Below, one piece after another: positions 1 through 9,186 of a stretch of DNA of 64,000 bases. Numbering within the stretch: position 1 is the stretch's first letter; each line of letters opens with the position of its first letter. The DNA is taken from contig NC_134930.1 in assembly GCF_051020765.1 (NCBI RefSeq), positions 12,214,001 to 12,278,000 on the forward strand. The letters are read 5' to 3'. The position numbers were made by a program, and so were the translations under genes. The notes under the pieces were generated by a model. The model was not told the origin of the DNA, did no database searches, and saw only the letters and a list, made by a program, of their open reading frames with translations. The DNA is from Lasioglossum baleicum. Taxonomy: Eukaryota > Arthropoda > Insecta > Hymenoptera > Halictidae.

Positions 1-285
1 GTTCAGGTAGGCACCCGAAAATTCGTAAAGCCCAAAATTTCCAGGTACCCGAAGTCGAAGTCTGTCGGGTACTGCTCGGATCTGGTCCGGAACTCGAAAA
101 TTTATAACGTTCAGGTACCCGAATGCCATGGATTTTCAAGTTCCCGACCCAACTTCGTCTTCGGGTAGTCGTGTATCACGAATTTTCGGTTCCTGACCCG
201 ACCGGACCCGAGTCATTAAAAGCCGAACCCGAGGCGTGGGTATCCAACATTTTCGGGTACCCGCCCACGCCTGGTTATTACTAGA
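1..285. repeat. Dispersed GGTACCC/GACCCG-rich repeat, copy 1
   Basis: The segment is built from short motifs such as GGTACCCGAA, CCGACCC and their complements, alternating with AAAATTT. Related sequence recurs near 7.5-7.77 kb and 31.03-31.29 kb, sharing blocks such as ACCCGAAAATT, CATTAAAAGCCGAAC and TTATAA(C/T)(G/A)TTC. I take it to be an interspersed repeat family. No clear termini or target duplication are visible because the copy runs into the window edge. The 72-codon reverse frame here is a by-product of repeat composition. Confidence 0.6.
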
Positions 286-1155
286 AATTCCTATTTCGCT
301 GTGAGTGGCTGTAGCCTGTAGTGACACGGAATAACTGTATAATTTTATGACCATAGTGCCTGCTGTTCATTCGTCGGATGATGGCTAGGTAAAGAATACG
401 GTCTCACTCTATCTATGACCCCTTTCTATCGCACGCAATCGTACAATAGTATGACGTCACAGTATCGGCGTATCTCTCAAGCCTGCGAAGTCATTGTTCC
501 ATTTCACTTGGTCTCGATATAACCCCATCGCTTTTCGTTGTCGTCTTCGGTCAATAGAATCAGCGTGCGATGCTAAGGGAGTCAGGATTAACGTGATCAG
601 ATCGAGGGATCGAGAGAAAAATAGCGAGGGAAATGCTACAGCCAGAACCGAGTGACATCACCAGCCTATAGTCCAGTCTCTTCCAGATCGAGAGAATTTT
701 TTATCTCGAGGTATAATGTAGTGGGATGGAAACTGGCGACATCGTGATTCCTGCTGAAAGTTTGATTACCACCACTATTGGCGCGATGGTGGAACAATTC
801 TTGCAACGCTGGAGAGGATAGAGCGAGAACGTAGACACTTTTCCTAACCATCATCTGACGGGCGGACAGTAAAGTAGTGCACGGTTAAATTTACATCAGT
901 TCAGTTCTCGGACACGGCTCGACGAAGTGAGAGTATCTATACATATAATAACAAGCGGAAGTAGTATCGGCGATCGGGACCCGGCATTTCAAAGGGAGAC
1001 CGCGACTGAAAAAGTAAACATGCAATAAAGGAAATTTTATTTTCCAGTAATTATCGTCTTACCTTTACGAATTGTAGTACCAATGGATAGCCGAGATTCT
1101 TCCGATTAAAGTAAGTCCAAACACGATATAAATCGGACTACTTTTGTCGATTCAA
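286..1155. other. Gene-free stretch
   Basis: Mixed-composition DNA with no exon-like reading frame, no RNA gene and no repeat that I recognise. A GATCGAGGGATCGAGAGA-type purine tract lies near 600-620. Confidence 0.4.
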
Positions 1156-1284
1156 GTACTGTGCGGAGCACGAGAGAAAACTAGCGGGAAGGGAACGGGG
1201 AAAGAAGACCATTCAGATTGCCGTTGCGTTCGTCTTGCCTCGTTCCCCTCCCGCTAGTTTTCTCTCGTGTGCTCTGGACAGTAC
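1156..1284. mobile_element. Short inverted-repeat MITE, GTACTGTGC-end family, copy 1
   Basis: The two halves form a hairpin. The left arm (about 1156-1200) runs from GTACTGTGCGGAGCACGAG through AGAAAACTAGCGGGAA, and it is repeated in reverse complement at about 1238-1284. The loop is about 38 bp. A second element at 9977-10176 starts and ends with the same GTACTGTGC sequence, so this is probably a MITE family. No target duplication is evident. The superfamily is unknown. Confidence 0.65.
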
Positions 1285-1403
1285 ATTATTAAGATGTAAA
1301 TTGTTGTATATTCAGGTTTGAGGAATTGGCGGGCCTCCCACTCTACCTTGCTCCTTCTACGATTCCCGGAGAACACAACGACCCCCGCTTTCGCCTAGGA
1401 CCG

Positions 1404-1527
1404 GTCACGTGACGCGTTTCGCTTCATGTCACGTGACTAATCCGGTAATGGTAAGAGGAGGAGGGATAACTCCATTCCCCTCAATTTTTCCTATCGGACC
1501 ACACTGCTCCCAACACACTCACGTGAC
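1404..1527. promoter_or_regulatory. Cluster of three GTCACGTGAC-type palindromes
   Basis: Perfect 10-bp palindromes GTCACGTGAC lie at 1404-1413 and 1428-1437, exactly 24 bp apart. A 9/10 match (TCACGTGAC) lies at 1519-1527. This extended E-box is the known preferred site of bHLH-zip factors of the MITF/TFEB class (the CLEAR/M-box motif), and it also suits USF/Max. No gene start could be assigned next to it, so the regulatory role is inference from motif density alone. Confidence 0.45.
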
Positions 1528-1559
1528 TCTACGTCTCTGCTGCGTAATGACGTTCTATC

Positions 1560-1920
1560 TACAGGGTGTCCCAAAATTCCTTCAACAGCCGGAAATGGGA
1601 GGTTCCTGAGATCATTTCAAGCGACATTTTCCTTTGCAAAAATCTTATCCGCGGCTTTGTTTAGGAGTTATTAATGAAAAACACGGACCAATCAGAGCGC
1701 CACCTAGACGCGAGTTAGCACAGTCGGCCCGGGCGCCAACTGTCTATTGGCCGACTGTGGCAACTCGCGTCTAGGTACTCGCTCTGATTGGTCCGTGGTT
1801 TTTCGTTAATAACTCCTAAACAAAGCCGCGGATAACATTTTTGCAAAGGAAAATATCGCTTGAAATGGTCTCAGGAACCACCCCCTTTCGGGATTATCAC
1901 GAATTTTGGGACACCCTGTA
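1560..1920. mobile_element. Fold-back element with TACAGGGTGTCCCA ends, copy 1
   Basis: The ends TACAGGGTGTCCCAAAATTC and its complement face each other. Almost the whole 361 bp is a long imperfect hairpin. Arm blocks include CTTTGCAAAAATCTTATCCG, GCGGCTTTGTTTAGGAGTTA and CAATCAGAGCG, all mirrored in the right arm. The centre (about 1715-1770) is itself palindromic. A diverged copy lies at 10901-11144. It has no coding capacity and looks like a non-autonomous fold-back transposon. Its superfamily is not assigned. Confidence 0.8.
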
Positions 1921-2208
1921 TGTACTACACTTCGTCCAACGAGATGAATCTAATTTGAACAAATACGCGTAGTAAATATTTGAGCGGGATTATTGATATA
2001 CACTGCCGGCCAAAAGTTTGGGACCACCGCATAAGAGAAATGTCACGCGGAATTATATTATCATATGATGAAGGGTTTTCATAAAAAAATAAGGTTACAC
2101 GTATAAGACATACGCGTGAACTAATTCCAACTACCTCTCTCTACACCCAGAAAAACATTACAGAACCGCTAAAGCCACTTTCCAGTACTTACGTTGTAAA
2201 ATGTAATA

Positions 2209-2495
2209 CTCCCTCTGTCCCATAATAATATTAGGTCGGAAAGAAAGTTCTCACGGTTTTTGTTATTTTGGTTTTATAATAAAAACCGCAAGAACTTTCT
2301 TTCCAACCTAATAGTAGCCAGTGGATATTTAAACGGAAATTATTGGCGATTGCAGCTGTAATATTTTTAATTTATCGTTTAATGTAATCTAGTTTTTTGA
2401 TAATAAATGTTGCGTTCTATATTTATTTTCTTTAGCTACTATTATGGGACAAATTAAATTCATCAACTGCTACTATTACTATGGGACGGAGGGAG
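2209..2495. mobile_element. CTCCCTCYGTCCCA-end MITE nested in the Tc1-like MITE
   Basis: The left end CTCCCTCTGTCCCATAATA is matched by the reverse complement of the right end, CTCCCTCCGTCCCATAGTA. TA dinucleotides flank both ends (2207-2208 and 2496-2497). The termini strongly resemble those of plant Stowaway MITEs of the Tc1/mariner superfamily. An alternative boundary exists: TAAAATGTA is present at 2197-2205 and 2496-2504, which could be a 9-bp duplication. The element is itself split by the 81-bp mariner-like hairpin at 2231-2311. Confidence 0.75.
2231..2311. mobile_element. Mariner-like micro-MITE, innermost of the nest
   Basis: This is an 81-bp near-perfect hairpin whose ends read TTAGGTCGGAAAGAAAGTTC and TTAGGTTGGAAAGAAAGTTC (complement). 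TA flanks it at 2229-2230 and 2312-2313. The TTAGGTTGG-type start is the mariner terminus. It inserted into the CTCCCTC element after that had inserted into the Tc1-like MITE. Confidence 0.8.
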
Positions 2496-2535
2496 TAAAA
2501 TGTAGAGTGGTACCAAACTTTTGGCCGTCAGTGTA

Positions 2536-2814
2536 TGTATGAAACAACAAATTATTTTTAGAAGAATAGAGATAAAGCCACGGCCTACAGTTCTGTCAGT
2601 CGAAGCCTCGCTTTAGAAGAGAGAGCATCATACAAATATCGTTCAAAAGATATCTGCATTTTTATTTTACAAGATTACCTTGCTTCCCAAACACCAACAG
2701 GGATGGAGTTGAAGTTACATTTCGCAGATAGTTTGCAAAGGACGCATGCTGGTGTTTTGTTTATCTACAAATCTATACCGACTCGTTTCGATGGATCGAG
2801 TATGAGGTCCAGTG
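2536..2814. other. Unclassified AT-rich spacer
   Basis: Between the transposon nest and the hAT MITE I see no reading frame, repeat or RNA gene. Confidence 0.35.
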
Positions 2815-2822
2815 CAGCCAGT

Positions 2823-3336
2823 CAGAGTTGGGCAAACATTTAATCAACGATTGACGAATAAATTTCTACTTCAATCGTTAATCGCAATTAACAATTAAAC
2901 TCCTACTTTAGTCGTTAATTGCGGTTAACGATTACATTCTTTTCAATTGTAATCGTCAATCGGATAATTGATTAATGATTAACTGCTGAAATTTCGAAAT
3001 GAAATACGTAATCGAAACTATATGAATACTGAAAAAAAATGTAAAGTGAGTTTAGGTGTATTGTCATTTGGTCTATAATACACAATCTGTTTACGTGCTT
3101 TTATGTTTTGTTTTCGATTATTTCGTTTTTTAATCAACGATTGACGATTAACTTCATCAATCGATTGAATCAGTCTCCTACTTTTTGGATGATTTCTTTT
3201 TTTAATCAACGATTTACGATTAACATTCATCAATCGATTGAATCAATCGTCCAGTTTTCAATGATTCCTTTTTTTAGTCGTACACATCAATCAATCAATC
3301 TTGACTAAAATTTTAATTGATTAATGCCCAACTCTG
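2823..3336. mobile_element. hAT-like MITE with 8-bp target duplication
   Basis: Perfect 12-bp terminal inverted repeats CAGAGTTGGGCA lie at 2823-2834 and 3325-3336. They are flanked by CAGCCAGT (2815-2822) and CAGCCATT (3337-3344), an 8-bp duplication with one mismatch. CAGNGTTGGGC termini plus 8-bp duplications are diagnostic of hAT elements. There is no transposase. The interior consists of degenerate repeats of AATCAACGATTGACGATTAA. Chance frames on both strands fall inside it. Confidence 0.82.
3120..3290. repeat. Tandem repeat inside the hAT MITE
   Basis: Two units of about 75 bp each contain TTTTTAATCAACGATT, ACGATTAAC, TTCATCAATCGATTGAATCA and a CAGT/TCGTCCA tail. A third degenerate start lies near 3270. 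Related ATTAATCAATC blocks recur at about 37845-37900 inside a different element, so the motif is shared between elements. Confidence 0.7.
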
Positions 3337-3344
3337 CAGCCATT

Positions 3345-4326
3345 CACTTACACATTCACGCCACACGCACGGACTCGCCTAAAGCACATGCTCATACCTA
3401 CGAGGTAGGGGAACCGGAAGAGCAATGGTGGGAGGTGCAGCGACAGTCGGGAACATGTTCCCCAGGCGAGTTCTACAGGATGATTCACGGTAAACAGAAC
3501 ACCTAAATATCTCCATTACGATTGAAGATGGAAGAAAATGTTAAAGGAGACACAATACGATGATATAATACATTTTCTGATCGTTGTTGTATTCAAGATC
3601 TTTTGAAGAGGTCATCGATGGTTCTTTCGAATCACCCGGTATATTAAAACAATAAAATTAGTTCGATTTACATCGTGTTTGGACTCGTTTTAGTCGGAAG
3701 CATCACAGCTATCCATAGATGCTACAATTATCAAGGTAAGACGACAATGTGCATCTGTAATTTAATAGAGTTTCGCTAGTGAAAATTGTTTATTAATTTT
3801 TGGAAATGATGCTTCTCGTACAAGAACATGTTAGCATTCAACCCATGTCAGCCAGAACTTTGAAAATTACTCGCACCTTCGTATAACAGTTAAATACTAA
3901 TAGTCCCTTTTAATCTGTTTTAATCCCCGCTTCGTTCAGTCTTAAAATTTTCTGGTCCGTTGTTGAATATGGTGCTCCTAACCTCTGTTGCGGTTCATAT
4001 CTTGTTAAGAGAGATTTTTATTTGAGTTTGATCCGTGGAAGAAGCTGATATAATGACGTGGTTTTAAAAGATTTGTAGAGAAGCGAAATTCATGTGTGAA
4101 ATATAATTAACAGATTAATAATTAATCAGAAACGAAACTGACGTGTCTAACTTTATCTTAGAATTTTCTTCTTATATGTTCTTACAAGATTTCGGACTAA
4201 AAGTATGTTTATCAATAGTGTGTAATATCGTGTAGTGAACAACATTGAAATATTTATATTTTAGTGTAGACTATTCGTTGCTAAACAACATTCTAAAACA
4301 ATGTTCTGGAGTAGTGAATAATGTAG
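3345..4326. other. Gene-free stretch
   Basis: AT-rich DNA of about 980 bp. The 60-codon frame at 3324-3506 starts inside the hAT end and has no recognisable domain. I see no exon, RNA gene or repeat here. Confidence 0.4.
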
Positions 4327-4330
4327 TTAA

Positions 4331-4799
4331 CCCTTAGCACTCGGGTGGTGCTTCAGAGTCACCACTAAAAATTGTTATATCATTATCCAAAATATCGTCT
4401 AGGTCTAGATTATTAAATATGTTGGTATCTCTGATCAGTTACTAACACAATTGTATGAGGTGTTACATCAATGCAATGAATAATAAAGTGAAAAAAATGA
4501 TGTATTGGGTTGGCAAGAAAGTAATGTCGGTATTTTAAGGTGAAATAAAATCGAATTTCTTTATTCAGGCGATAAACTTTAATCAATAAAATATTTTCTT
4601 ACTTATTCTTTTTGGCAAAATATCATCGAACAAAAGGGAAATATCTCATTCATTAAAGTTCATTTTTTGAATAAAAAATTGGGCTCTATTTCATCTTAAA
4701 ATACCGAAATTACTTTCTTGCCAACCCAATAGAATGTAATTATTCTAGGTCGGAAGAAATGTTTAATTTTCGAGTTAAAATAGCTCCGACTGCAAAGGG
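4331..4799. mobile_element. piggyBac-like TTAA MITE split by a mariner MITE
   Basis: The element starts CCCTTAGCACTCGG and ends CCGACTGCAAAGGG, whose complement is CCCTTTGCAGTCGG. TTAA flanks it at 4327-4330 and 4800-4803, the target sequence used by piggyBac elements. A subterminal hairpin (GGTGCTTCAGAGTCACC area) is also usual for this group. There is no transposase. A mariner MITE sits inside at 4505-4729. Confidence 0.82.
4505..4729. mobile_element. Mariner MITE, TTGGGTTGGCAAGAAAGTAAT family, copy A
   Basis: Ends TTGGGTTGGCAAGAAAGTAA and its complement bracket 225 bp that folds over most of its length. TA flanks it at 4503-4504 and 4730-4731. Family members lie at 39429-39654 and 53118-53341. 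It has no coding capacity. The copy interrupts the piggyBac-like MITE, so it is the younger of the two. Confidence 0.9.
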
Positions 4800-4803
4800 T
4801 TAA

Positions 4804-5360
4804 AAGGTTAAATTGTAATGTATACATAAATGTATAATTTGAACAGTAAGATTCCGTGCACAAAAGAAATATTTATAAATTATATAACACTAACAATGAT
4901 ACACATGCGTCGTAGAGTTGTGTGGCACAGATCTAAATATATCGCAAAATCACAGTGTAAGCGTGCAACACGTCATTCTACGAAGAGACACAGTGATCTA
5001 AGTACTTTGAAAATAGATAAAACTTACCGGCAAACAATTCCTTCAATTAACCCACGGTAATTGCCCTAGCAGTGTAACGTGATCTTCAGATTATTCGAAA
5101 ACATTTAAAACGAAAGAACTGTTAACAAGTCGATCAGTAATTAATAAAGAGCACGTGTACCAGAAAGAAAAAAACGAAAGTTGAATAAAACAGAATTATA
5201 GAGAAGAGAAAGGAATCAATTTAAGCAAGCCGTGGACTATTCTACAACCCCTCTTGAGCGACAGGTGGGGAAGAACGAGACACCAGACATCAGGTTCAAT
5301 GACCTATTGTTAACACAAACAGTTTGCAGCTTTTATTTCACAAATCGTTAATTTACAACT
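4804..5360. other. Gene-free stretch
   Basis: A 76-codon frame at 4830-5060 is lysine- and threonine-rich without a recognisable domain. No splice-consistent exon is apparent. Confidence 0.35.
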
Positions 5361-6353
5361 ATGATATGCATTCGTTCGCCTAAGAACCGAAATGAAAAAC
5401 TGTCATTTTACACGAAACAAGGCGTATTTATCCATAATGATCGGAACGCGTATCAACGTGGTGAGAGTTACGGACAAGTCTTTTCTCAGGCATTGTCACG
5501 TGGAGATCCTGGAGATATTCGCACGTGTGAGACATTTTCAAAATCACTTGCCGCGATGCTGACAACTTTCCGTGTCTCTTCTATCGACAGGCTCTCTCGT
5601 CAAACCTTACGCTATAATACCTCGGGACCAGCAAGATGGACGAATGATTCGCCGCCGTTCATAGTCGTCATTGTCAATGATCTTTCTCGTTCGCGTTCGA
5701 GTCGTGTTTGTTCTCGCGGTGTCGAATCATCGGCCATTTCGCCGTTCGCGAGACTTCCCCTCATTCCAGCTCGACTCGTACATACGGGTCCGGAACTAAT
5801 AGCAAAATTACTCATTCGCACGTTTCATCTATTCTCCGTTGTTTCTCTCTTTCGTACAGAAATCGTAGCACGAACGCGTCATCGAGCACCAAGGGAGGAC
5901 ACGTTTTTACGGTGGTTTTCGGCGCACACGAGCTCTCATCAGGGACATCATCCTTCCTCGTTCACGACTGCTTTCGCTAATATTCGCGCACCAACCAACG
6001 AACAATCGGCGAACACCGGATCGCGATCGATGGATCGCGAGCGCGAACATCCCCGAGTCACCGTTCGCAAGCCTGAACCTAGGCTGATCGTAGAAATGGC
6101 GAAAGTAGCTGCTTGCACGGTTACTTGCGCTCTTGGACATATTTGTTATATTGCTCGACATTTTTGGAATGGAAAAATTACAGGACACTTTCCTGGTTTT
6201 ACTACCCCTGAGAAAATGTGTTCAGTCGAACTAACTGAGCGACTTTACAAATATTTTAACCCTTTGCATTCCAGCCTAGTGACTCGTATAGTACACCAAC
6301 AACTCCAGCACTATATTAGTTACAAGTGTATATATAAATATATATACATGTAA
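5361..6353 (+). CDS. Long ORF of doubtful coding status (330 codons)
   Basis: This is the longest open frame in the window, and I do not recognise the product. It is rich in Arg, Ser and Thr, and it has no signal peptide, membrane segment or domain motif that I can identify. Much of it (about 5440-6110) is CpG-dense DNA in which stop codons are rare, and long frames occur there on both strands, including reverse frames at 5612-5821 and 5907-6188. The last 31 codons (from 6260) lie inside a TTAA-flanked MITE, so the C-terminus is transposon-derived at best. It may be a chance ORF over a CpG-rich regulatory or 5' region. Confidence 0.2.
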   Translation: MICIRSPKNRNEKLSFYTKQGVFIHNDRNAYQRGESYGQVFSQALSRGDPGDIRTCETFSKSLAAMLTTFRVSSIDRLSRQTLRYNTSGPARWTNDSPPFIVVIVNDLSRSRSSRVCSRGVESSAISPFARLPLIPARLVHTGPELIAKLLIRTFHLFSVVSLFRTEIVARTRHRAPREDTFLRWFSAHTSSHQGHHPSSFTTAFANIRAPTNEQSANTGSRSMDREREHPRVTVRKPEPRLIVEMAKVAACTVTCALGHICYIARHFWNGKITGHFPGFTTPEKMCSVELTERLYKYFNPLHSSLVTRIVHQQLQHYISYKCIYKYIYM

Positions 6354-6486
6354 TAAAAAAGATACAGTTGCTGCAATCAAACAAAATATTTATTCAATTT
6401 ATTCATTAATTATTCATTAACATTTATTCAAACATAAAATAGAAATTGTATGTTTTGTGTTCATATTTCAAATGTCTTGCAAAGGG
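6260..6486. mobile_element. piggyBac-like TTAA MITE
   Basis: The start CCCTTTGCATTCCAG and end CTTGCAAAGGG (complement CCCTTTGCAAG) are flanked by TTAA at 6256-6259 and 6487-6490. Its CCCTTTGCA terminus is related to that of the element at 4331-4799. The 227 bp have no coding capacity. It supplies the 3' end of the doubtful 330-codon ORF. Confidence 0.82.
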
Positions 6487-6635
6487 TTAAACATGGGTTT
6501 TGATGATGAAGATAATACAGCAAAATAGTTTTATGTATGAATAAAGCATTTAACTTTCAAAATAATGAACTCTAAAAAATAATTAACTTGAGGATGGTGT
6601 TGACAACGTTTTTTCATAGCACCCATTGTCATATT

Positions 6636-6796
6636 TAGACTGTGGATTTTGCACAATAGAGAAAACACTTAGAGAATTTTGAGATACTATTGTTTTTAAA
6701 CTCAATTTTATTAAGAGATACGTGTGTACGTATGTAGCTCCCGTGTCTTGTATTGGTACAGATAATTTTTATTTCCGTATAAAAATCCGCAGTCTA
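6636..6796. mobile_element. TAGACTGCGGAT-family MITE, copy 1
   Basis: The left end TAGACTGTGGATTTT and right end AAAAATCCGCAGTCTA are inverted. The right subterminal TTTTTATTT block is the family signature. The internal part is shorter and more diverged than in later copies. Confidence 0.75.
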
Positions 6797-7295
6797 GACA
6801 TATTCTTTAAGGTAGAGACAATAAAGAAACAAATTATGTAACATCATCCTACATTGTCGTCAACTGCTCTATTCTATTTCTTGAACTGCCAAGAAGTTAT
6901 TAACGATCAACAATTTCGACTGAACAACTTCCGCTGAAAGGTAGTAAATATTCATAAGAAAATGTACAATAACTTGTTCAACCCTCACGCACAGTTCAGT
7001 TTAATAAAATTGCATTCTAAATCGTGAACAATATGTATAATGGTTCACAGATTTGTTCGCATACTTTTCAAACAAAACTCGCTTACAATCAACGATCTCG
7101 CCATTCCTTTTCTTCATTTTAACATGAAGCTAACAATTCTGCACGCAGTGCGAGTGCATCAATTTCTATAAGTGACTGAACACAAGGACCTTTCGATGAA
7201 ATTGTGCACGAGGGTGAACGTTGATGGAACAAATATTTCCAGTATATTCAGTGACTCATATTCGTAGATATGCTAATAAACATTTGACTGACCAC
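6797..7295. other. Gene-free stretch
   Basis: AT-rich DNA with no recognisable repeat or exon. Confidence 0.35.
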
Positions 7296-7410
7296 TAGAC
7301 TGCGGATGCGAATTGAAAAGATGGAATACAAAAGAGGAAAGGCAACTGTCTATTTAATTCCTATTTCTCGCAGAGACAGTGTACTCCGCGCGACGAATCC
7401 GCAGTTTAGG
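7296..7410. mobile_element. TAGACTGCGGAT-family MITE, short copy 2
   Basis: TAGACTGCGGATGCG at the left faces CGAATCCGCAGTTTA at the right, over only about 115 bp. Most of the family interior is deleted. Confidence 0.65.
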
Positions 7411-7489
7411 GATGATCACTTAGGGTAATCAGGTCCGCGCGACAGGTGTGCCGATTGTCGCTCTGTGTGTACGCTGACTAATACCGCGT

Positions 7490-7770
7490 GTCCACTAGGG
7501 GAGTGCGGGTAGGTAGAAATTTCGGGTTCATCCCCAACAGTTTAAAAACTTTGGGTACCCGAAGTTGTAGTCGAGCCGGAAATGGGCCGGGTTTGCAATG
7601 TTCAAGGAGTGAGGATCCCAAAAATTTGTGATCACGCGAGTGCAAGGCTTTCTCATGACCTTCCAATTTAATCTTGCATTTTAACTATTCATGTACTCAC
7701 ACATTGCAAACTTTCAGAATCCCGATCCGGCCCGAGGCTCGGGTACCCGCAGACCCCGAAGTGTGCACAC
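7490..7770. repeat. Dispersed GGTACCC/GACCCG-rich repeat, copy 2
   Basis: GTGCGGGTAGGTAGAAATTT, TTTGGGTACCCGAAG and a distal GATCCGGCCCGAGGCTCGGG block match the composition and order of the repeat at 1-285. The frames called across it are repeat by-products. Confidence 0.5.
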
Positions 7771-7775
7771 GTGTT

Positions 7776-8514
7776 TTGCGTTCTCCGTGGTTCGTTTTGT
7801 ACCTGGAGAAGACGATCGAACCGCGGGAATCGCAAGGTACAAGCCGGAAAGACGCAAAGCTTTTTCGGAGCAGCGTTATCCGTTCGTCCGACTGCTTCCT
7901 TTTCGGATGCGTCGGTCGGGCAAGCTTGCGATTTTGCTACCGATCTTGATCGGCGAACGATCGAGTCGCAATCCACGGCGGAGTAAATCACGAAAACGAG
8001 ACGCACCGGTGTTCGTACGCGATAGTGTGCCCGCCGCGGCACGGAGATCGCACTTGGATAGTTTAGTGTACGTGTCCTATCGCGACACATAGTATCTGAG
8101 ATCAGCAAGGTCGGACTAGAGAGCTCCTAGTGTCACGCGATACTCCGCGGATACAGGGTGCCCGCGAAGTAACCGAACAACCGACCGCGGCAACCGATTC
8201 CACCCGAGATCGAACCTGCGAGGAACGAAGCTTCTATATTAGTTCGTTGATACTCTGCTGATGATGTGGAACGGTGTAGCAGACGAGGAGATCGCGGTTG
8301 GCAATCTACGGATAGCAAAATTCGAACAGGAAATTGGAAATGAGACGAAGCGCTGATTGTAGCATGCGAATTTTCCGGTTTCGTCGATCGAAATGGAAGT
8401 GATGTAATTTTAGAGGGATTGTTAGGTTGCTCGATATAGGGTGACTTGTCCGGTGAATGAACATTAGTCGTGTTAAACGAGAAAAATAACTATACTTTTC
8501 AATTTAAAACGTGA
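7776..8514. other. CpG-rich stretch, possible promoter or 5' region
   Basis: Between about 7760 and 8350 the sequence is unusually rich in CG dinucleotides, and it is open in several frames on both strands (for example 133 and 139 codons on opposite strands). That pattern fits base composition rather than a protein. No consistent exon with splice sites could be chosen. Confidence 0.35.
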
Positions 8515-8560
8515 TACCCTAGTAGCATTTACGGTTGGCATTACTGTTAAAAATTTCATC

Positions 8561-8776
8561 CGATCGTGGGCCTAACACATTATTTTACGGTTATTTCTAC
8601 AGTATGTCAAAATTGAGTAGATAAAATTCAAAATTGTTGAAACCTTTTAAAAATTGAAGATGTCAATATATGATTTCTCCTCTTTTAAGATCATTAAGGG
8701 AAGACATAACAATTTAGTTTCTATTTCTTGTAATCGATGCAGACAATTTTTATTTTGCATAAAGATCCGCAGGCTA
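8561..8776. mobile_element. TAGACTGCGGAT-family MITE relic inside the TIR element
   Basis: The right end TTTTGCATAAAGATCCGCAG and internal block AATTGAGTAGAT..TTCAAA match the copy at 59809-60011 in order. The left terminus has decayed, so the start is approximate. Confidence 0.55.
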
Positions 8777-9092
8777 GTCATAAGTAATATTGGGGGAGAA
8801 CATTGGGGAAGAAAGGAAACAACTTAATAGACTACAGTGGTGTCTTGCACATAAATGCTACGATCTGGGCTACTAGATACGTCAACAAATTTAAATCAAA
8901 ATGGCTCAAAAACGAAGGTCCACTCTGAAGAAATGCAAAAGGGTTTTTATATACTACATGACCACTACCACTTGGAAAATGGAAAAATTATAGAAATAAA
9001 TAAATTCCAAGGCTGTGTACAATAAAAATTTAGAGGGCCAACTATAAATAATATCTATAAATAAGAAAACAAAAAATCAATTTGGGATATGA

Positions 9093-9186
9093 TAATTAAC
9101 AAGTTTTTAAGATGTAGCAATACATTGGTTGGGCTAAGTAGTAATGTATTATCATACGTATAAATTTCTTGTTAATTATCCAAATA
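9093..9186. repeat. Inverted repeat (hairpin)
   Basis: GATAATTAACAAG near 9100 pairs with CTTGTTAATTATC near 9166, and inner AATACATT/AATGTATT pairs extend the stem. It is about 90 bp in all and lies within the 8517-9335 element. Confidence 0.6.

Larger units (their letters stand above)
2001..2533. mobile_element. Tc1-like MITE, outermost of a three-level nest
   Basis: Terminal inverted repeats CACTGCCGGCCAAAAGTTTG (left) and the complement CACTGACGGCCAAAAGTTTG (right) are flanked on both sides by TA (1999-2000 and 2534-2535). This matches the Tc1/mariner target rule, and the CAGT..GGCCAAAAGTTT terminus is typical of Tc1-like elements. No transposase remains. Its interior is interrupted by the element at 2209-2495. 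Confidence 0.85.

Noticed and set aside
3018..3308. Repetitive frames with IKKRN and FFNQR repeats
   Set aside because: They are readings of the AATCAACGATT tandem repeat inside the hAT MITE.
7674..8108. Overlapping frames of 91-139 codons on opposite strands
   Set aside because: Stop codons are rare in this CpG-rich DNA in all frames; no domain, splice signal or strand preference.
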